The position numbers were made by a program, and so were the translations under genes. Below are positions 1-11,914 of a DNA stretch of 64,000 bases, one piece after another (position 1 is the stretch's first letter; each line of letters opens with the position of its first letter). Source of the DNA: Kudoa neothunni (Eukaryota > Cnidaria); the NCBI GenBank assembly GCA_964304625.1, contig OZ199839.1, positions 2,976,001-3,040,000 on the forward strand, written 5' to 3'. The notes beneath the pieces are model-generated. The model made no database searches. It saw only the letters and a program-made list of their open reading frames with translations, and was not told where the DNA came from.

Positions 1-165
1 ATTTTATTCAGAGAATACGATAATGATTTGAGCTGTTAAATTACTATTAAATGAAAATAATTTTATTTTAAGAATGAAAAAATTTTATCGATAAAATAAA
101 AGAATTTAACGATTCCATTCGGGGTTAGTCGGTTTATTTCATACAGAACGAAACAATTTCCTACA

Positions 166-1496
166 ATGGCTTCTGTCGAAAGTATAGTAAAAGAGGTATC
201 AGATTTAGTTGCGCAAAATAAGGTTTATGAATCTTATCAACTTTTTGAGAGTAAGCAGTTTCGTTTTTTACGTCGAAACAGCTTTGATGACACCATGGTT
301 TTGTTTGTTGATATATTTCCCATATATAATACAGAGATTTCTGATGTAACACAATGGGATCTAATTGGATCATCTTAAATCGGGTTGTTTTTAGAAAAAA
401 TACCAATTGGAAATTATTAAATTATTGTGGTCGTACACTAATTTTAAAACCGACATCGAATCACTAAGCAAGATCATAAAAACAGAAACCATATTGATCT
501 CGAAAGCCACCGTTTATGCGCCAAAAGATGAATGGGATCAAACATTTCATCAAATAATAGCGTAAGGAGGTTCTATTAATGTATAATTTGTGATGAATAA
601 AATTTTAGGAAAGCGCATACCACCTCAAACTCATTGTGTATACTTTTTAGGAATTGTGTTTTTCAATATTATCAACGCTGTAAAATGGTGTTTTTTTCTT
701 GAGAATATTCCCAAATTTTAGTTGGTGAAAGTGGAAAAGCTCTTAAACATTGCATTTTCGGTCAAAATGAGGAACAAATAGGACTATTTCTATCCAATTA
801 TGCTATCAATAATCTACCTCAAAACGAATGGGACATACTCATAGCTGATTATGTGTTGCAGTAACATGCATGTATGGTTGGTTTAATTTTAACCCGCTAA
901 ATATGTTAGAATTCTAACATCAAGAACACCTCAAATTGCTAAAAGTGTATTTGATACATTTATAGCTCATGTGAAGCAGCCCCTTAATTTGAGTGATAAT
1001 CTTCCATATGGGCCGATCCTTTTGAACTATGCAAAATTGATTACTGATGCTGCAGTCGAGTAGTTTAATTTAACATCTCAACTTCGACTAACTAACTAAC
1101 TAACTATATTCCAATAGGAACAATCCCAACATTATTGCCACCATTCAAAAGACCTATCTTCCTATTCTAAAACAAAAGGACAAAGGTCTTGTTTCGGTAT
1201 TTTTACATTCGTTTTGTTGTTCTTAATTAATTAATTAATCAATCAATCAATCAATTACATTATTTTTAAGCATTTTGATCTAATGTACACTCAATGTTAT
1301 CCAGAATCGGTCTCTCGAAACAATATGCCCCAATCAACAAACAACTTATTCAATGTTATCGCGGGTAACTATCAATCCTCGTTTAATCTAATTATGTGAT
1401 ATGTTTTTAAATTAAGGGGAAATATTCGGCCAGAACTCTACCAACACGACCAACTCAAACAATCCCAGCAGAAATCATGACTTTGGTCTCGATTAG
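166..1496 (+). CDS. GET4: GET4 homologue (tail-anchored protein insertion factor), 8 exons
   Basis: Cytosolic scaffold subunit of the GET/TRC complex, which with GET5/UBL4A and BAG6 passes newly made tail-anchored proteins to GET3. Exons by GT-AG reading: 166-345, 395-561, 609-637, 722-860, 910-1059, 1118-1196, 1271-1364, 1417-1496, giving 305 residues against 327 in human. The start is the first ATG, and the N-terminal YESYQLFESKQFRFLRR matches the family's YEAHQMYRTLFFRY helix. Further family signals are GKALKHCIFG, a segment ending in IADYVLQ (family AQAVLQ), LPYGPILLNYAKLI and a C-terminal LFNVIAGEIFGQ (family IGQLFFG). Introns are 29 to 84 nt apart from exon, with the longest 84 and most near 50. 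Every junction keeps frame, so the gene looks intact. It is convergent with the next gene, 123 bp between stops. Assignment is by remembered family pattern, not by search. Confidence 0.85.
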
Positions 1497-1619
1497 CCGC
1501 TAGAATTATATTTATCGTTTGAGTCGTGAATAGAAATATATTTTTGTGCGCATTTTCATCAGAAAAAAATCAAATTATTTAAGCAATGAAATAAACGCAA
1601 ATTCTATAATATGTTGATA

Positions 1620-2364
1620 TCACGGAACAATAATTAACGGCACCGTAGCATTATGAAGCAAGGTGGTGCTAACGCTGCCTAGGATAGCTCTTTTGAGCAC
1701 ATTATTTCTTCTGGTCCCCACAACGATAGTGGTGGCTCCCACTTCTTTGGCGATCCTCAGCACAGCCAAACCAGTTTCGCTGTTACCAATGAGTTCATGA
1801 TGCATGGTGAATTTGACCTAACAACACAAATGTTATTCGGCCTTATCGAAATTAGCCAACCAAGAAATCAGTTACCCCACTTTTCTGGCATATTTCAGAA
1901 TATTCCTTTAGTTTGGCTTGAGTTTTTAGTAGTTTTTTTTTTGTTGGTTCGTCATAGATTTCAAGTGAAAACGCGTTCGCTATACAACCCCCAATGATAA
2001 TCGAAACAAATTCAAAATCACAAAAGCCATACGATAGACGCTCACATTTTGCGCACTAGGAATCTTTTGAATATGGATCAACGCCAAATGAAAACCTTCC
2101 AAGTTATCTTTTGGCAGGATCCTCTCAAGAGTAACTATTCGAATCGAAATCAAATTGTACTTTATTGTGATAATGATATAGTGGTATAATGATGGTGGGG
2201 AGAAAAATGACAAAAGTCATGCTCAATTAACAACTTTAATCTCATAGCAAAAAACTGCACTTTAAAAATTTTTTAACAGACTTACACATAAGTGCTTTTC
2301 TGCTTTCAGGCGTTTTGCTTATAGCAACTGCAAAAACCCTGGGTTTACTAGAGCTGCTTTCCAT
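1620..2364 (-). CDS. Universal stress protein (UspA-type), 4 exons
   Basis: Single-domain universal stress protein, a nucleotide-binding Rossmann-like fold; its role in animals is poorly defined. Exons on the minus strand are 2364-2286, 2134-2033, 1979-1876 and 1817-1620, giving 160 residues, the usual length. The start MESSSSKPRVFAVAIS gives the first beta strand. EGFHLALIHIQKIPSAQNV is the family's second strand, and a helical linker rich in Lys follows. The last exon holds EVGATTIVVGTRRNN and LGSVSTTLLHNATVPLIIVP, matching the family's G-x2-G-x9-G(S/T) ATP-loop region, although the first glycine loop is altered (VVGTRRNNVLKRAILGS). The first intron is 151 nt, the others short. It is divergent from the bZIP gene, with only 59 bp between the two ATGs. 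USP genes are known in cnidarians, some flatworms and other invertebrates but not in vertebrates. Confidence 0.88.
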
Positions 2365-2423
2365 CCCAAATCCCAGTTCACACTTTTAACTAAACGACTT
2401 AGGGGAGTATTAACGATAAATTA
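2365..2423. promoter_or_regulatory. Probable bidirectional promoter between USP and bZIP genes
   Basis: The two divergent start codons (minus ATG at 2364-2362, plus ATG at 2424) are separated by 59 bp, so both 5' UTRs and core promoter elements must be very short or overlap the partner gene. No clear TATA box is visible. The role is inferred from spacing only. Confidence 0.5.
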
Positions 2424-3189
2424 ATGATTGTTCGAAAAATCTCTATTTGTTCGCAACTTGTCGTCTACCGCGTTATTGGGGATTATTTTTATCAAAAGGT
2501 AAATGAAAGTCATTTCGACCGTTAACGATATCGATTAGAATTCATATTTATTTTAGGTATAATCCAGTTGCGCATGCGTATAGCATATTCAACCAAATCC
2601 TTATTCATGCACAATAATGTACGGGGCGGCGTCGATCCAAACATTGACACCGATAAAAGTAAAATTATTGCGTATTAAATTTTAACGAAACAATTCAACC
2701 ACACACACACACATCTATCTAGATAACAACGAATTGGGGGACGACTCTGTAGAATCTGTAGAATTAGGTTCTTTCTTCGGTTGGGCGATTTTTTATCATT
2801 AAAATCCCCCTTTTAGCTATAGTCGATGAGCCTTATGATGACAATGTTATTGAAGACTCGCAAACCAATAACACCAAAACAGATGGTGTTGGAAAGAAAA
2901 GAGCTGGTAGACCTCCTAAAAAAATTACACACTCCGACTACAAATTCGTCCCAATCTTTCCCAAATTCAAAAACTAGAAAGAAACAGGTAGAGTTGTTAT
3001 TTGTTTCTGATGCCATCTCAAATCGAATAGAACATCCGCCCAAAGCAACAAGGGAAAAGAGAAAATGGCTATGTGCAAGCGTTGGAAACTCGGGCTGCAA
3101 TTCTTGAACAACAAAATAAAACTCTCGTTGAACAATTGAAACTTTTGAAACAAAATTATCTGCTACTTAAGGCTGAATTAAAAAAATAA
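2424..3189 (+). CDS. bZIP transcription factor with AT-hook-like motif, 5 exons, two homopolymer frame breaks
   Basis: Probable nuclear DNA-binding protein. Exons: 2424-2498, 2568-2658 (the acceptor at 2555 is an alternative), 2723-2767, 2817-2987 and 3031-3189. An acidic stretch (DDSVESVELAIVDEPYDD) precedes KKRAGRPPKK, an AT-hook-like basic patch. The basic region reads QKLERNRTSAQSNKGKEK across the last intron, with the bZIP N-x3-A-Q pattern, and is followed by GYVQALETRAAILEQQN and a leucine zipper ending AELKK. The layout resembles XBP1/CREB3/ATF6-type bZIPs, but no membrane segment follows. Frame changes once in the A run at 2918-2924 and once at 3062-3065; one extra A in each would make the whole domain continuous. 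I read these as assembly errors. The N-terminal exons are unlike any family I know, so the exact start is uncertain. Confidence 0.68.
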
Positions 3190-5121
3190 TTGTTATTTTA
3201 TGTGAATAAATATTTGAATTGTTACCCGCGTTGATTCTATTAGTATAAATAACGTTGCATTAGTAACCAATTTACACATTCTCTTATTAAACAACGTTAA
3301 ATTGGTCGACAATGGTCACATTTGGTTTCGCTGTTTTAATGCGCATGCTTCGATTAATCAAGCACATTGATTATTGATTGATAGTGTGATTTTTTCTCGA
3401 GAGTTAATCCCTTGTTTGTAGTTATGAAGATTGTTCATTTTTTAGCGCTTTTAAGCTAAGGCGGTTAATCAGAAATAATTAAATCTTTAGCAATTAAAAT
3501 GGGCTGTGGGATTAAAGATGGAACTTAAGCATCAGTATACAGAACAACAACATTGAATGTATATTATGACTAATGGCAATAGTATTCAAAAATGGTTAAA
3601 GTCCAATATTTGTGTTTGCGCTCGGGACAAAATAAAGGAAATCGGCAAAAATCGGAGTTTAACTTTAAAACAGCCGTAACGTCATTATTAGGCTAAATGA
3701 TGTTGCTAACTTATTTTCAAAATATTTATTTTTGACCAAAAATCAAACTGATAGTCTGATAATCCTTCTGAGGGTTGGTTTATAGCATTCCGGATTTCAT
3801 TATCATAAATAGTAGTTAATATATAAATTTAAATATTTTCACTTGATAGAATCAAATTAAATTCTTTTTTTTAAGGTACAGATAATAAATTGAAATAAAT
3901 CTTCACGAAGAAAGTTTTTTATAAATTCAAAAGCGGTTGCAATTCTGATTTTAGTAGGTTTTTTACATATTATACACTTATCTTGGTATCACACACCTTG
4001 ATAATATTGCCAAACTTCCACCACAAGAACATTTCGAAGACATATTTAACAACCGTGGTTATTGAAAAATTTTTTCAACACCACGTTGGAACGTTTTCAA
4101 ACGAGCTATATCCGAAGAATATAATATTAGCAATGTTTATCAAAAATGAATGAAGTACGTTTAAAATTCCGGCGCACGCGCATATATAGATATTGACTTT
4201 ATGCCACCATTTTTCGTAAGGACAACGAAAAATTTTATACAAAAGCATGGATTATAAAAATCTATATTATTCCTTTCATATGCAGATACATAAGTAGTAG
4301 ATCTTATCAAATTAGATCGACGTGTGGACAGGTGAATGTTGTTGTAATGTATGCAATTTGGGCGCGTCATTAATCAACCTGTTTTTGGTTATAAACTGAA
4401 AAAGAAGTTCGAAAATTGTGTATTAGCATAAAAAATGATCATCTTTGATTTTTTCAATATCCATGCTGCAGATTAACTCCTGTAACGAAGATTAGGAAGC
4501 ATCTTTAAAATCAATTGAAAATTGTTTATCTTATTAATTTCAACTTGTATGAGTCATAAATCTAATGAAATGCGTAATTTTAAGTCAACCACAGAAATTA
4601 CCTGCGTCAAAAAGGGTAAAAACAAGTGACGAACGATCCCGAACAATGGAGTGGAATTATTGGAAATTTAAACATTCATATTTGTTATGATTTCTTAACG
4701 CTCTATATTCTTTTTTGATGAATAATATAATATACCATTACCCTAAGTTCTTTTTAATCAGATCTCCAACATCACCATAGATGAGACTTTCTACCAATTT
4801 TATTATAAAAATATGTAAACTAAAAATATACTGAGATTTTACCAAAAATCTCAGTATACCAGATTAAAAAAAAACCGAAAAAATAAAATACCTGTTTAAA
4901 AATTACGAACGTAACTTTACTGCACGTATATAAAACACAGAAAAAAAGCTAGTTACAAATATTAGTCCTTTGTGAGGCATAAGAAAATAGAATAGTGTAT
5001 GTCTATTATAAAACAATTTTTTTTGCTATAGAAATATATAATTAAATTAACATAAAATTCATAATTAGCCTAGTAAAAATTATTCTTTTTATTGACAACA
5101 TTTATTGGCCAAAAACGAATT
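3190..5121. other. Intergenic, no gene recognised
   Basis: Convergent gap of about 1.9 kb between the bZIP and ADAT2 stops. It is AT-rich, and open frames are short and unlike any family. The only clear structure is the hairpin at 4827-4858. Confidence 0.6.
4827..4858. repeat. Perfect 14-bp inverted repeat with 4-nt loop
   Basis: TATACTGAGATTTT is followed by ACCA and its exact reverse complement. It may be a palindromic MITE core, a cruciform or an RNA hairpin. It lies about 260 bp beyond the ADAT2 stop (minus strand), so it could fall in that gene's 3' region, but there is no direct evidence of function. Confidence 0.7.
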
Positions 5122-5814
5122 TTAGAGAAAAGAAAAACATAAAATACAAATAAATGAAAAAAAAAACCATTTAAGATTAATAATAAAATTAATGTTTCTT
5201 TTTCTTGGCTTGAGTTCAATAGTTCGAGGATTCCCTTAACGTAAAATTTTTTCAACAACTGAACAGCTTTCTCACCACACACATCGCCGGAAATATTTTC
5301 AATAAAAGTAGGATATGAAGGATGGGCGGTATCAGCCGATACAGTGAATGGTGAAATTCTTGCAACGTCTATTATCGACCCACACCCTCCAAACCTCGGG
5401 TGTTGGGTGCTCCGTAAATAATGTTTTTGATTCCCGCTGCTCTCAACGCTGTGCAACACATAATACAAGGTTCGGATGTGACATATAATTTCGAATTCTC
5501 AAGAAGTGATCTTACATTATCCCCGAATTTCACCTATTTCGCACACAAATCAAACACACACCCACACTTCAAATATCACCAACAAGAAGCTCCTGAAGGG
5601 CAACAATTTCCGCATGCTTATTCGGATTTTTAGTTCTATTCACATCGTTATGAGATGCTACCAATTGTTGATTATTTTCGTCAACAATAACACAACCGAC
5701 GGGCACTTCATTATTTCCAAGCCTTCTTTAGCCTATTTATAATTAGGTTTTTGTGCCGAGAAAATTTTCCGACCTTTTCCAACGCAATTCCATCCAATAA
5801 TTTGAATCGCCCAT
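5122..5814 (-). CDS. ADAT2: tRNA-specific adenosine deaminase subunit ADAT2 (TAD2), 3 exons, homopolymer frame breaks
   Basis: Catalytic subunit of the heterodimer (with ADAT3) that converts adenosine 34 of tRNA anticodons to inosine. Exons: 5814-5774, 5732-5584 and 5533 to about 5122. The zinc and catalytic motif HAE appears in [15 protein letters not shown], and the PCxxC motif as [27 protein letters not shown] and [12 protein letters not shown] match the family's C-terminal part. Four places need one extra base to stay in frame, each at a repeat of the same base: G near 5785, A run 5714-5716, C run 5398-5400 and G run 5233-5235. With these the protein aligns throughout, including WMELxLEKAKEGLE. 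Every break is a shortened run, which argues for consensus error rather than a dead gene. The C-terminus after Lys-Pro-Arg-Lys is uncertain, and the reading in the other frame would stop at 5070. Confidence 0.85.
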
Positions 5815-6297
5815 CCGATTCAGTTGGTAAATTGATTATGGCGCCAATCCCAGCTATGTTTTAGTGTAGAACGAAAGCATGCGACATATCACGACCATAC
5901 TAACATGCGGCTGAGTTTGAAATTATTTCAACAATTCACCATCGTAACTTAATTGTGATGATTATTTATTTGATCACACATTTTAGTTTACCAAAAATAA
6001 ATTACCTCATGTCAAAGTTGGATCATTTTCCTTACCAATTTGACTCAACAAAAACAAATATCACTCATTAGCACTGGCTATGTTTGGTGTCTGTGGGGTT
6101 CTAAAAATGTTTTAACTCATCATCCTATTATTTCTATTGAGAAGAGTAGTCTTGCGTTTTATAAACACTTGATATAACAGTAGAAACGGTTAGAAATCAA
6201 TAATCAAAGCTCACCATCATCAATAGCAACAACCAAATCCAACGTAACTGACGAAGAATCTAACAACACTGCTTCCACAGACGATTCCCACCTTAAG

Positions 6298-6511
6298 ATG
6301 AATGATATTGTTGAGGTGGACATAAGGCCTGCTCTTAAATTATTACCGAATATTAATGCGACCACGGTTATCCAAGACATTGAATCTAAAAATCAAAAAT
6401 TTTACGGTAATTATGATTCCAATTATTATGTATTGATAGTTGTTTAATTTAGCAAGAATTAACACCGATCCATTCAATCAAGGAATGTGTACTGCTATAA
6501 TGGTTGAATAA
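6298..6511 (+). CDS. Hypothetical protein, 3' part of a small gene
   Basis: Two exons, 6298-6406 and 6453-6511, are joined by a 46-nt GT-AG intron with frame kept. The protein from the ATG starts MNDIVEVDIRPALKLLPNIN and ends MCTAIMVE. The same frame is open further upstream to about 6185 (serine/threonine/asparagine-rich), so the true start may be earlier. Between 6008 and 6180 other open stretches look coding, one starting MSKLDHFPYQFDS and a hydrophobic one, and may be 5' exons of the same gene broken by base-run errors. It is divergent from ADAT2. I do not recognise the family. Confidence 0.45.
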
Positions 6512-7874
6512 TTCCTCAATGTTGTCGTTTCTTTTGATAAAAATGAAAGAACAATATTTTTATAAAAAAAGTTGAAATTTTGTAGTATGAAATCAGGCAA
6601 CGCATCATAGATTCAATTATTTTTATTTCGTGCGATCTCTCTCAGCAAATATACTGAATGTTTGAATTAAGTTCGATTATAAGATTTATTTAAATATTTT
6701 TATAAGTCTTTTGAATGAAAAATACATTTATATATTATTAGGATAACATAGTTCTGATTTAAAATTCCTTTTAAATGCACAATGCATCAGGCATTAGATT
6801 ATTTTCATTATACATTCAAAGTGAATGTTTTGGGCATATTGAATACTTTTCACAGCGCGTAAAATTTATTCCAAGAATGTATTATGATATAATGAAAACA
6901 CGAGTTTCCAGCCTTAATTTGTATTAGAATGTGTTATTTCCACCTTCATTTTTATATTTATTGTTTTGATTTTTTTTCGACATTACAAAAATATAAGGGT
7001 GTAACATAAATAAAAATGACCTAAAAACGCCAAATAACTTATTACCTTGTCTAATATACAGAATAACAACTTTTGTAGGTCATATTAACCCTCGGAAGAT
7101 GGAACTCGAAAAACTTTCGCGTGTACCGAAGGGGGGACCTAAGGTACCCCAGAGGTTTTTCAACTTAATTCGTTTGCTGGGATACAAAATTTGTTTTATG
7201 TGGTTATTCCTTAATTTAAAACAAAAGTAATCCCATAAAACGTAGAGATACTTAGCCAGATAGGAAAAAATACAAACAATTGGTAGCCACCATCATTTTT
7301 AAGAAAAAAACGAAAATAAACAAGCAATTCCTCAAAAATATAGGTCATGTTTGTATAAAGCTAATAACTAATTATTGGAAAAATCAAGGTTGATTTTCAT
7401 GTGAATTTGCCATCTGAAAGGAACAATCGACAAGACCGCCACAGCAAAGATATCTGAAAGTTTTCGTTAATCTCATTTTACGATTGTGGCACTAAAAAGT
7501 AGGGATATTTCCTACCCTTTCTGTTATAATTTTTATTCCAGGTTAAAAATCATGGCTGATGTAGAGATAAAAACCCGGTTGGAATAAAATTTAATTTTTA
7601 ATTAAAATTAAATAAATAAATAATAAACAAACATAAGAGATTCAAAAGCCTTTAAACACTAAATATTATTGGTTCGGTTTTGAACAAGTAGTCTATTTTT
7701 TTATTTCCTTAACGAAAAAGTTGTTGTTGGTTTAGTTTAAACTTTGTTTGATATTAAAAGATTACATGGAAAATTCTAGAGAAAATAAAAAAATAAAGAT
7801 AGATATTTCGGAAAATAAAATAATCGGGGTTCCTAAAATATTCGTAACGAAGTAATGTCTTTAATCTTCTAATG
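6512..7874. other. Intergenic, AT-rich, possible piggyBac-type end
   Basis: No gene recognised. At 7086 the sequence TTAACCCTCGGAAG followed by GC-richer DNA with a GGACCTAAGGTACCCC stretch looks like one end of a TTAA-inserting element, but no partner end was found. Confidence 0.4.
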
Positions 7875-8938
7875 CAGCGGTTCTTAATCTGCGGTTCGAG
7901 GACGAATCAAAGGAGGTCCGTGAGTGATTTCATTAAGATCTGAATTCAATTTTATCACCATACATTCATTATAAGTATGTTTTTTTATAAATATTTTATA
8001 TTTGTTACAAAATTCTCATGCTTAATAACTTATTTTTTAAAAAATCTATAAAAATAGTAGTTATTTAGTAGTTTTTTTGATAAAAAACAAAAATATCCAA
8101 GGAATATTTCTCATTGTTGCAGACTACTATTGCGAAATTAGATTTCCTTGCTGTTTATCATAAAAATAAAGTCACGAAATCGCTTATATGCGTGTTGTTC
8201 GTTCAAATATTTTTTAATGTCTGTTTTTATAAAAAAAGTAGGATTTCGCATTAATCTCGCATTCTATAATATAATACTTCCTCCTTTGTTAACTCTTTAT
8301 TTTAATAAACAAAACAATTAACGAAAATAGAGATTTTATATGGCAAAAATTAATTATTATTATTATAAGAGCATTTTTCAATCATAATTTTGTATTGATT
8401 TTACTTTTACGCATGCATATATAATAATTCTACAAATTTCATTAAATTTTTTTATTTTATAATATTATGCGTCATTGTCTATATTTGGTTAGAGTTTTAA
8501 TCATTTGTTAAAAAATTACAGGAAAGGATTTCATAGTTGTTATTTTTTTTGTTTTAATACTAAAAATAATTCATGTCAATGATTAAAAATTTATAGTATA
8601 TATTTTAAAAAAGAACCACTACGTAATTAATTCGCGTAATAATCATTTTAATAAAACTACGGATATTGAATATAAAATTTAAGTTAACTCTTTCTTTCCC
8701 CAATTTTTCTTTTGCATCGATAATTTTTTAAATTGAAATTATACACAATTTGAATTTTATTTTTTTAAATATATAAGTATAAGTCTCTTTTAATCTGCTC
8801 AATTAAGTGAACAATGGGAATGAAAGGATCAAAATATTTATATGCATGATTGGATTATGCATTAAAACGAAATGTGATGCGTGATAAGTCTATCGAACGC
8901 ATTAGGGGTCCGCAAGGCAGGAAGATTAAGAGCCACTA
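7875..8938. mobile_element. Non-autonomous hAT-like element, family N2, copy A
   Basis: Imperfect terminal inverted repeats: the left end reads CAGCGGTTCTTAATCTGCGG and the right end, reverse complemented, TAGTGGCTCTTAATCTTCC, the usual start of hAT ends. Subterminal GGTCCG and GGGGTCCGC also mirror each other. The interior is AT-rich with no transposase. About 650 bp of the interior and right end recur at about 32380-33060 (shared landmark GTCACGAAATCGCTTATATG). I could not find an 8-bp target duplication, so the exact edges are approximate. Confidence 0.65.
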
Positions 8939-9039
8939 CTTTAAGGCTTTATAAAACTTTAAATAGCACCGCGAATGAAAAAGCATGGTACGTATGGACG
9001 GATTCACTTGAATCCAAACAATTTAGAAGGGCTTTACAG

Positions 9040-11708
9040 CAGTGTTTCCCAACCTTTTTTCTATCGTGCCCACTTTATCTTGACAATTATTTTATTTTTT
9101 ACCTAAACTGTTGATAATTTTAAATAAAGCTCCCTATTACATTAAAATTTGAAAGCAATTAATGTGTATTTTTCTCTCATTCAAATGCGAATGTGTTCGA
9201 TCAGATCTAATTTAATTTATCGACGAACCTTAAAAATTAACGTCTTTAGTTCTTAGTTTCGTCAAAAAAAGAATCAAATGAAACTCGTGCTACTTTAACC
9301 TTCATTAGGAAAGACTTTCGTGTATACGCGACTAATGAGCCGAAAATAAATAACATAAATACAAAATTAATCAATATTATATTAGGTTTAATCAAAAAAG
9401 GGGATATATGATTCTAAATGAAACAAGACTGAGATTAAAACCATTCCGCTTCTATTCGAGTTAAAATCATTTGAGTATTATTTATTTTTATATAGTTACT
9501 CATTGTCTTTTGTATTTTTTTGTGGTATTAACTAGGGTTGCACCGATACCACATTATAAATTTAAATTGTTTTAGACGTTTGTTGTATTCTAGTGAGATT
9601 AAGCCAAAATTTTGAGTAGTTAAAAAAAAGTTTTATTTCTCCAATATTTACTGATTTTACTTAATAAGGGAACCTAACTGATTGTATTGTCGGTAAGTAA
9701 AATATTTATTTTCTCAAATAATGTATTGATATGCTTCACATGGATAATTAGTTAATTTAGTAAGGCAAAACAAATACTTTTCGCGAAATTGGTGTTTTTA
9801 TTCATAAAAACATCAAACCATGAATAATATATTTTACCAGATAATTGAATTGTTCGCTTGTCATATTTTTATAAGATACTAGCGCGAACTGTCCAGCGTT
9901 GCTTGGGGAAGATTTCGCATTGAGACGTTTCTTTATAACATTAAAAAAAATATTACGATTCAAATTGATTTATAGAAACAGTCAAACGAAATTTTGTAAG
10001 CATCATACTTTTTCTATTTTATTTCGAAATTTAAATCATGATTAGTTCTGTGCAGGAGTGTATCAAATAAATCCTGGGTTGTTAATTAACAATTTCTAGT
10101 CCAGCGCCAACCCTAAAAAATTTTAGGTCGGTTTCATATTTATTTTCGTTCCGAATTATTTAAACTCTCTTAAAGTGCAATCTAAAACGTTAGTTTTTGG
10201 CCCTGGGGATTTTTAAAGTCGAATTCCGAGTTGGCTCGAATAATGTGTGCACCACAAACTTTTAAAGGATAAAAAATAGAAAAAGTAATAGAGATGAAGA
10301 AAAAACAAGAAAATTAATTGGTATTGCTCAAATTAATATCCTTTGGCCCCGCATCAACTTTAATGCGCTTTTTTTAAAAACATTGAATTATTTAGTTTCT
10401 TTCTTAGTTATTAACTCAAAAGTTATTTATTATTACTATTTAGATTTTTTATTATTGATATATAACAATTTTCTATAAACTAAATTTAAAAATAGACTTT
10501 TTTCCAATTTCACAAAAAATCTCATGTTTCACTATAATAAAAATACATTGTGAACTTTTAAATGTAGATATTAATGTAGTAAGATTTGTTTAGTTTATAA
10601 TTTTTGCTATTACATTTTTTATTAGAAATTAACAAATTATTCAGTTTTTATTATTAAAATTCAGGATCCTAATTTTTAAAAATGATTATATTAATCCTTT
10701 TACATTGAAGTGTGTGTAAAACACTGAAAACTATATTTGAAACTATATTTTTATTGTTTTATAAGCTTTTTTATATGCCAAAATTTCCTAACAACAAAAT
10801 TGTCCAAATATACTAATGGTGAATATTTCAAGATGTAAATACAATATATTAATTAAGGGTATAATTTTTATCGGTACACTTATAATTCATTAAAACTAAT
10901 AGTTTTATAGAAATAACAATTTCTATATGTTTATGTTTTTTTATAACTACATTTTTACGTTTTTCGAATGCTATGCTTAATACTCACATGTAAGAATTCC
11001 TCCTAAAAAGTGACAACTTCTTATAATCTATCATAAGTTATTTCCCTATTGAAATTAGATGTTGATCTAAAATATAATGTTGATTAATTATTAGAAAAAC
11101 TCATCAGCTCCAAGAAAATTAAGAAAATATATTTTGAGAGCACGTGATTGTTTTCTCGCCTTTAAACTATTCATACTTAAAACCTATAAAAACCCATGTA
11201 ATTAAATTTGATATTGTAAAATTTGTGTTTATACGGTAAAAAATATGAAGCAGAATCAATTTATGAATGATTATCAAAACAAATTAGAGATCAATTCGAT
11301 GTTTGTTGAAAAAAGATGGAGATTAAACGTGTAACCGACCGCGTTCGGAAGAAAACTTCTCAAAATTTTAAAGTTATTATTTTGAGCTGAAATTTTACTC
11401 TCCATATTCTTTTATTATATTATCAAGAATGGCGAAAAAACTTGTGCGAGAGGACGTTTTTTCGGTGCCGCATACTTTATCCTATATTTTCTTGACAGGC
11501 CTAACGAATATTGCAACCCTAATATTTACCGTCACTTAAGATTAGGCGATATTGACTTCGAAATGCGTCATATCTCCCAATTATCTCACCATTATTCGTG
11601 TCACAACAATACTCAGGATTTTCAGCGCCCCAACAGAGCGGTTCATTAAACGTTCAAAAATTTCCATGCCCCACCAAAATATTTTCACACCCCACGTTGG
11701 GAACACTG
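9040..11708. mobile_element. Non-autonomous hAT element, family N1, split by a nested insertion
   Basis: Ends are CAGTGTTTCCCAACCTTTTT on the left and the complement of CAGTGTTCCCAACGTGGGG on the right. Flanks carry an 8-bp duplication, CTTTACAG at 9032-9039 and CTTTATAG at 11709-11716, one mismatch, as expected for hAT. Removing the nested element (9533-11521) leaves about 680 bp. A second copy of about that size, in reverse orientation, lies at 61217-61904 and matches both halves. There is no transposase frame, so movement would depend on another hAT. Confidence 0.8.
9533..11521. mobile_element. Nested hAT-like element inside family N1
   Basis: It begins TAGGGTTGCACCGATACC and ends with the complement of TAGGGTTGCA. 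Flanking octamers GTATTAAC (9525-9532) and ATATTTAC (11522-11529) agree at six of eight positions. The family N1 copy near 61.5 kb runs without this 2-kb block, which supports an insertion. The interior is very AT-rich and no transposase is recognisable, so it is a decayed or non-autonomous element. Confidence 0.65.
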
Positions 11709-11914
11709 CTTTATAGTATTGGGCTAGCTGAGTGTGTCAGACACGCACACGCAATTATATTTATTAATAAATTAACAGTAAATCTTTGAAAAAACATCAA
11801 AGTGCTTATTTTGAAAATTCTCTGTGCACTTTATACTGGTTCAAATAACAACACAAAAATCAACAAAAATCGAGTGAATTATATCAATCTGTTAAGGAGT
11901 ATTTATTTATGGGT

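Noticed and set aside
2813-3107. Long overlapping frames on both strands within the bZIP gene
   Set aside because: They are alternative frames of the bZIP exons; the splice-consistent frame gives the recognisable zipper.
5070-5468. 132-codon minus frame taken as a separate gene
   Set aside because: It is the shifted reading of ADAT2 exon 3; the PCxxC motif lies in the neighbouring frame.
9533-11521. Autonomous transposon
   Set aside because: Although 2 kb long, no transposase motif could be read in any frame.
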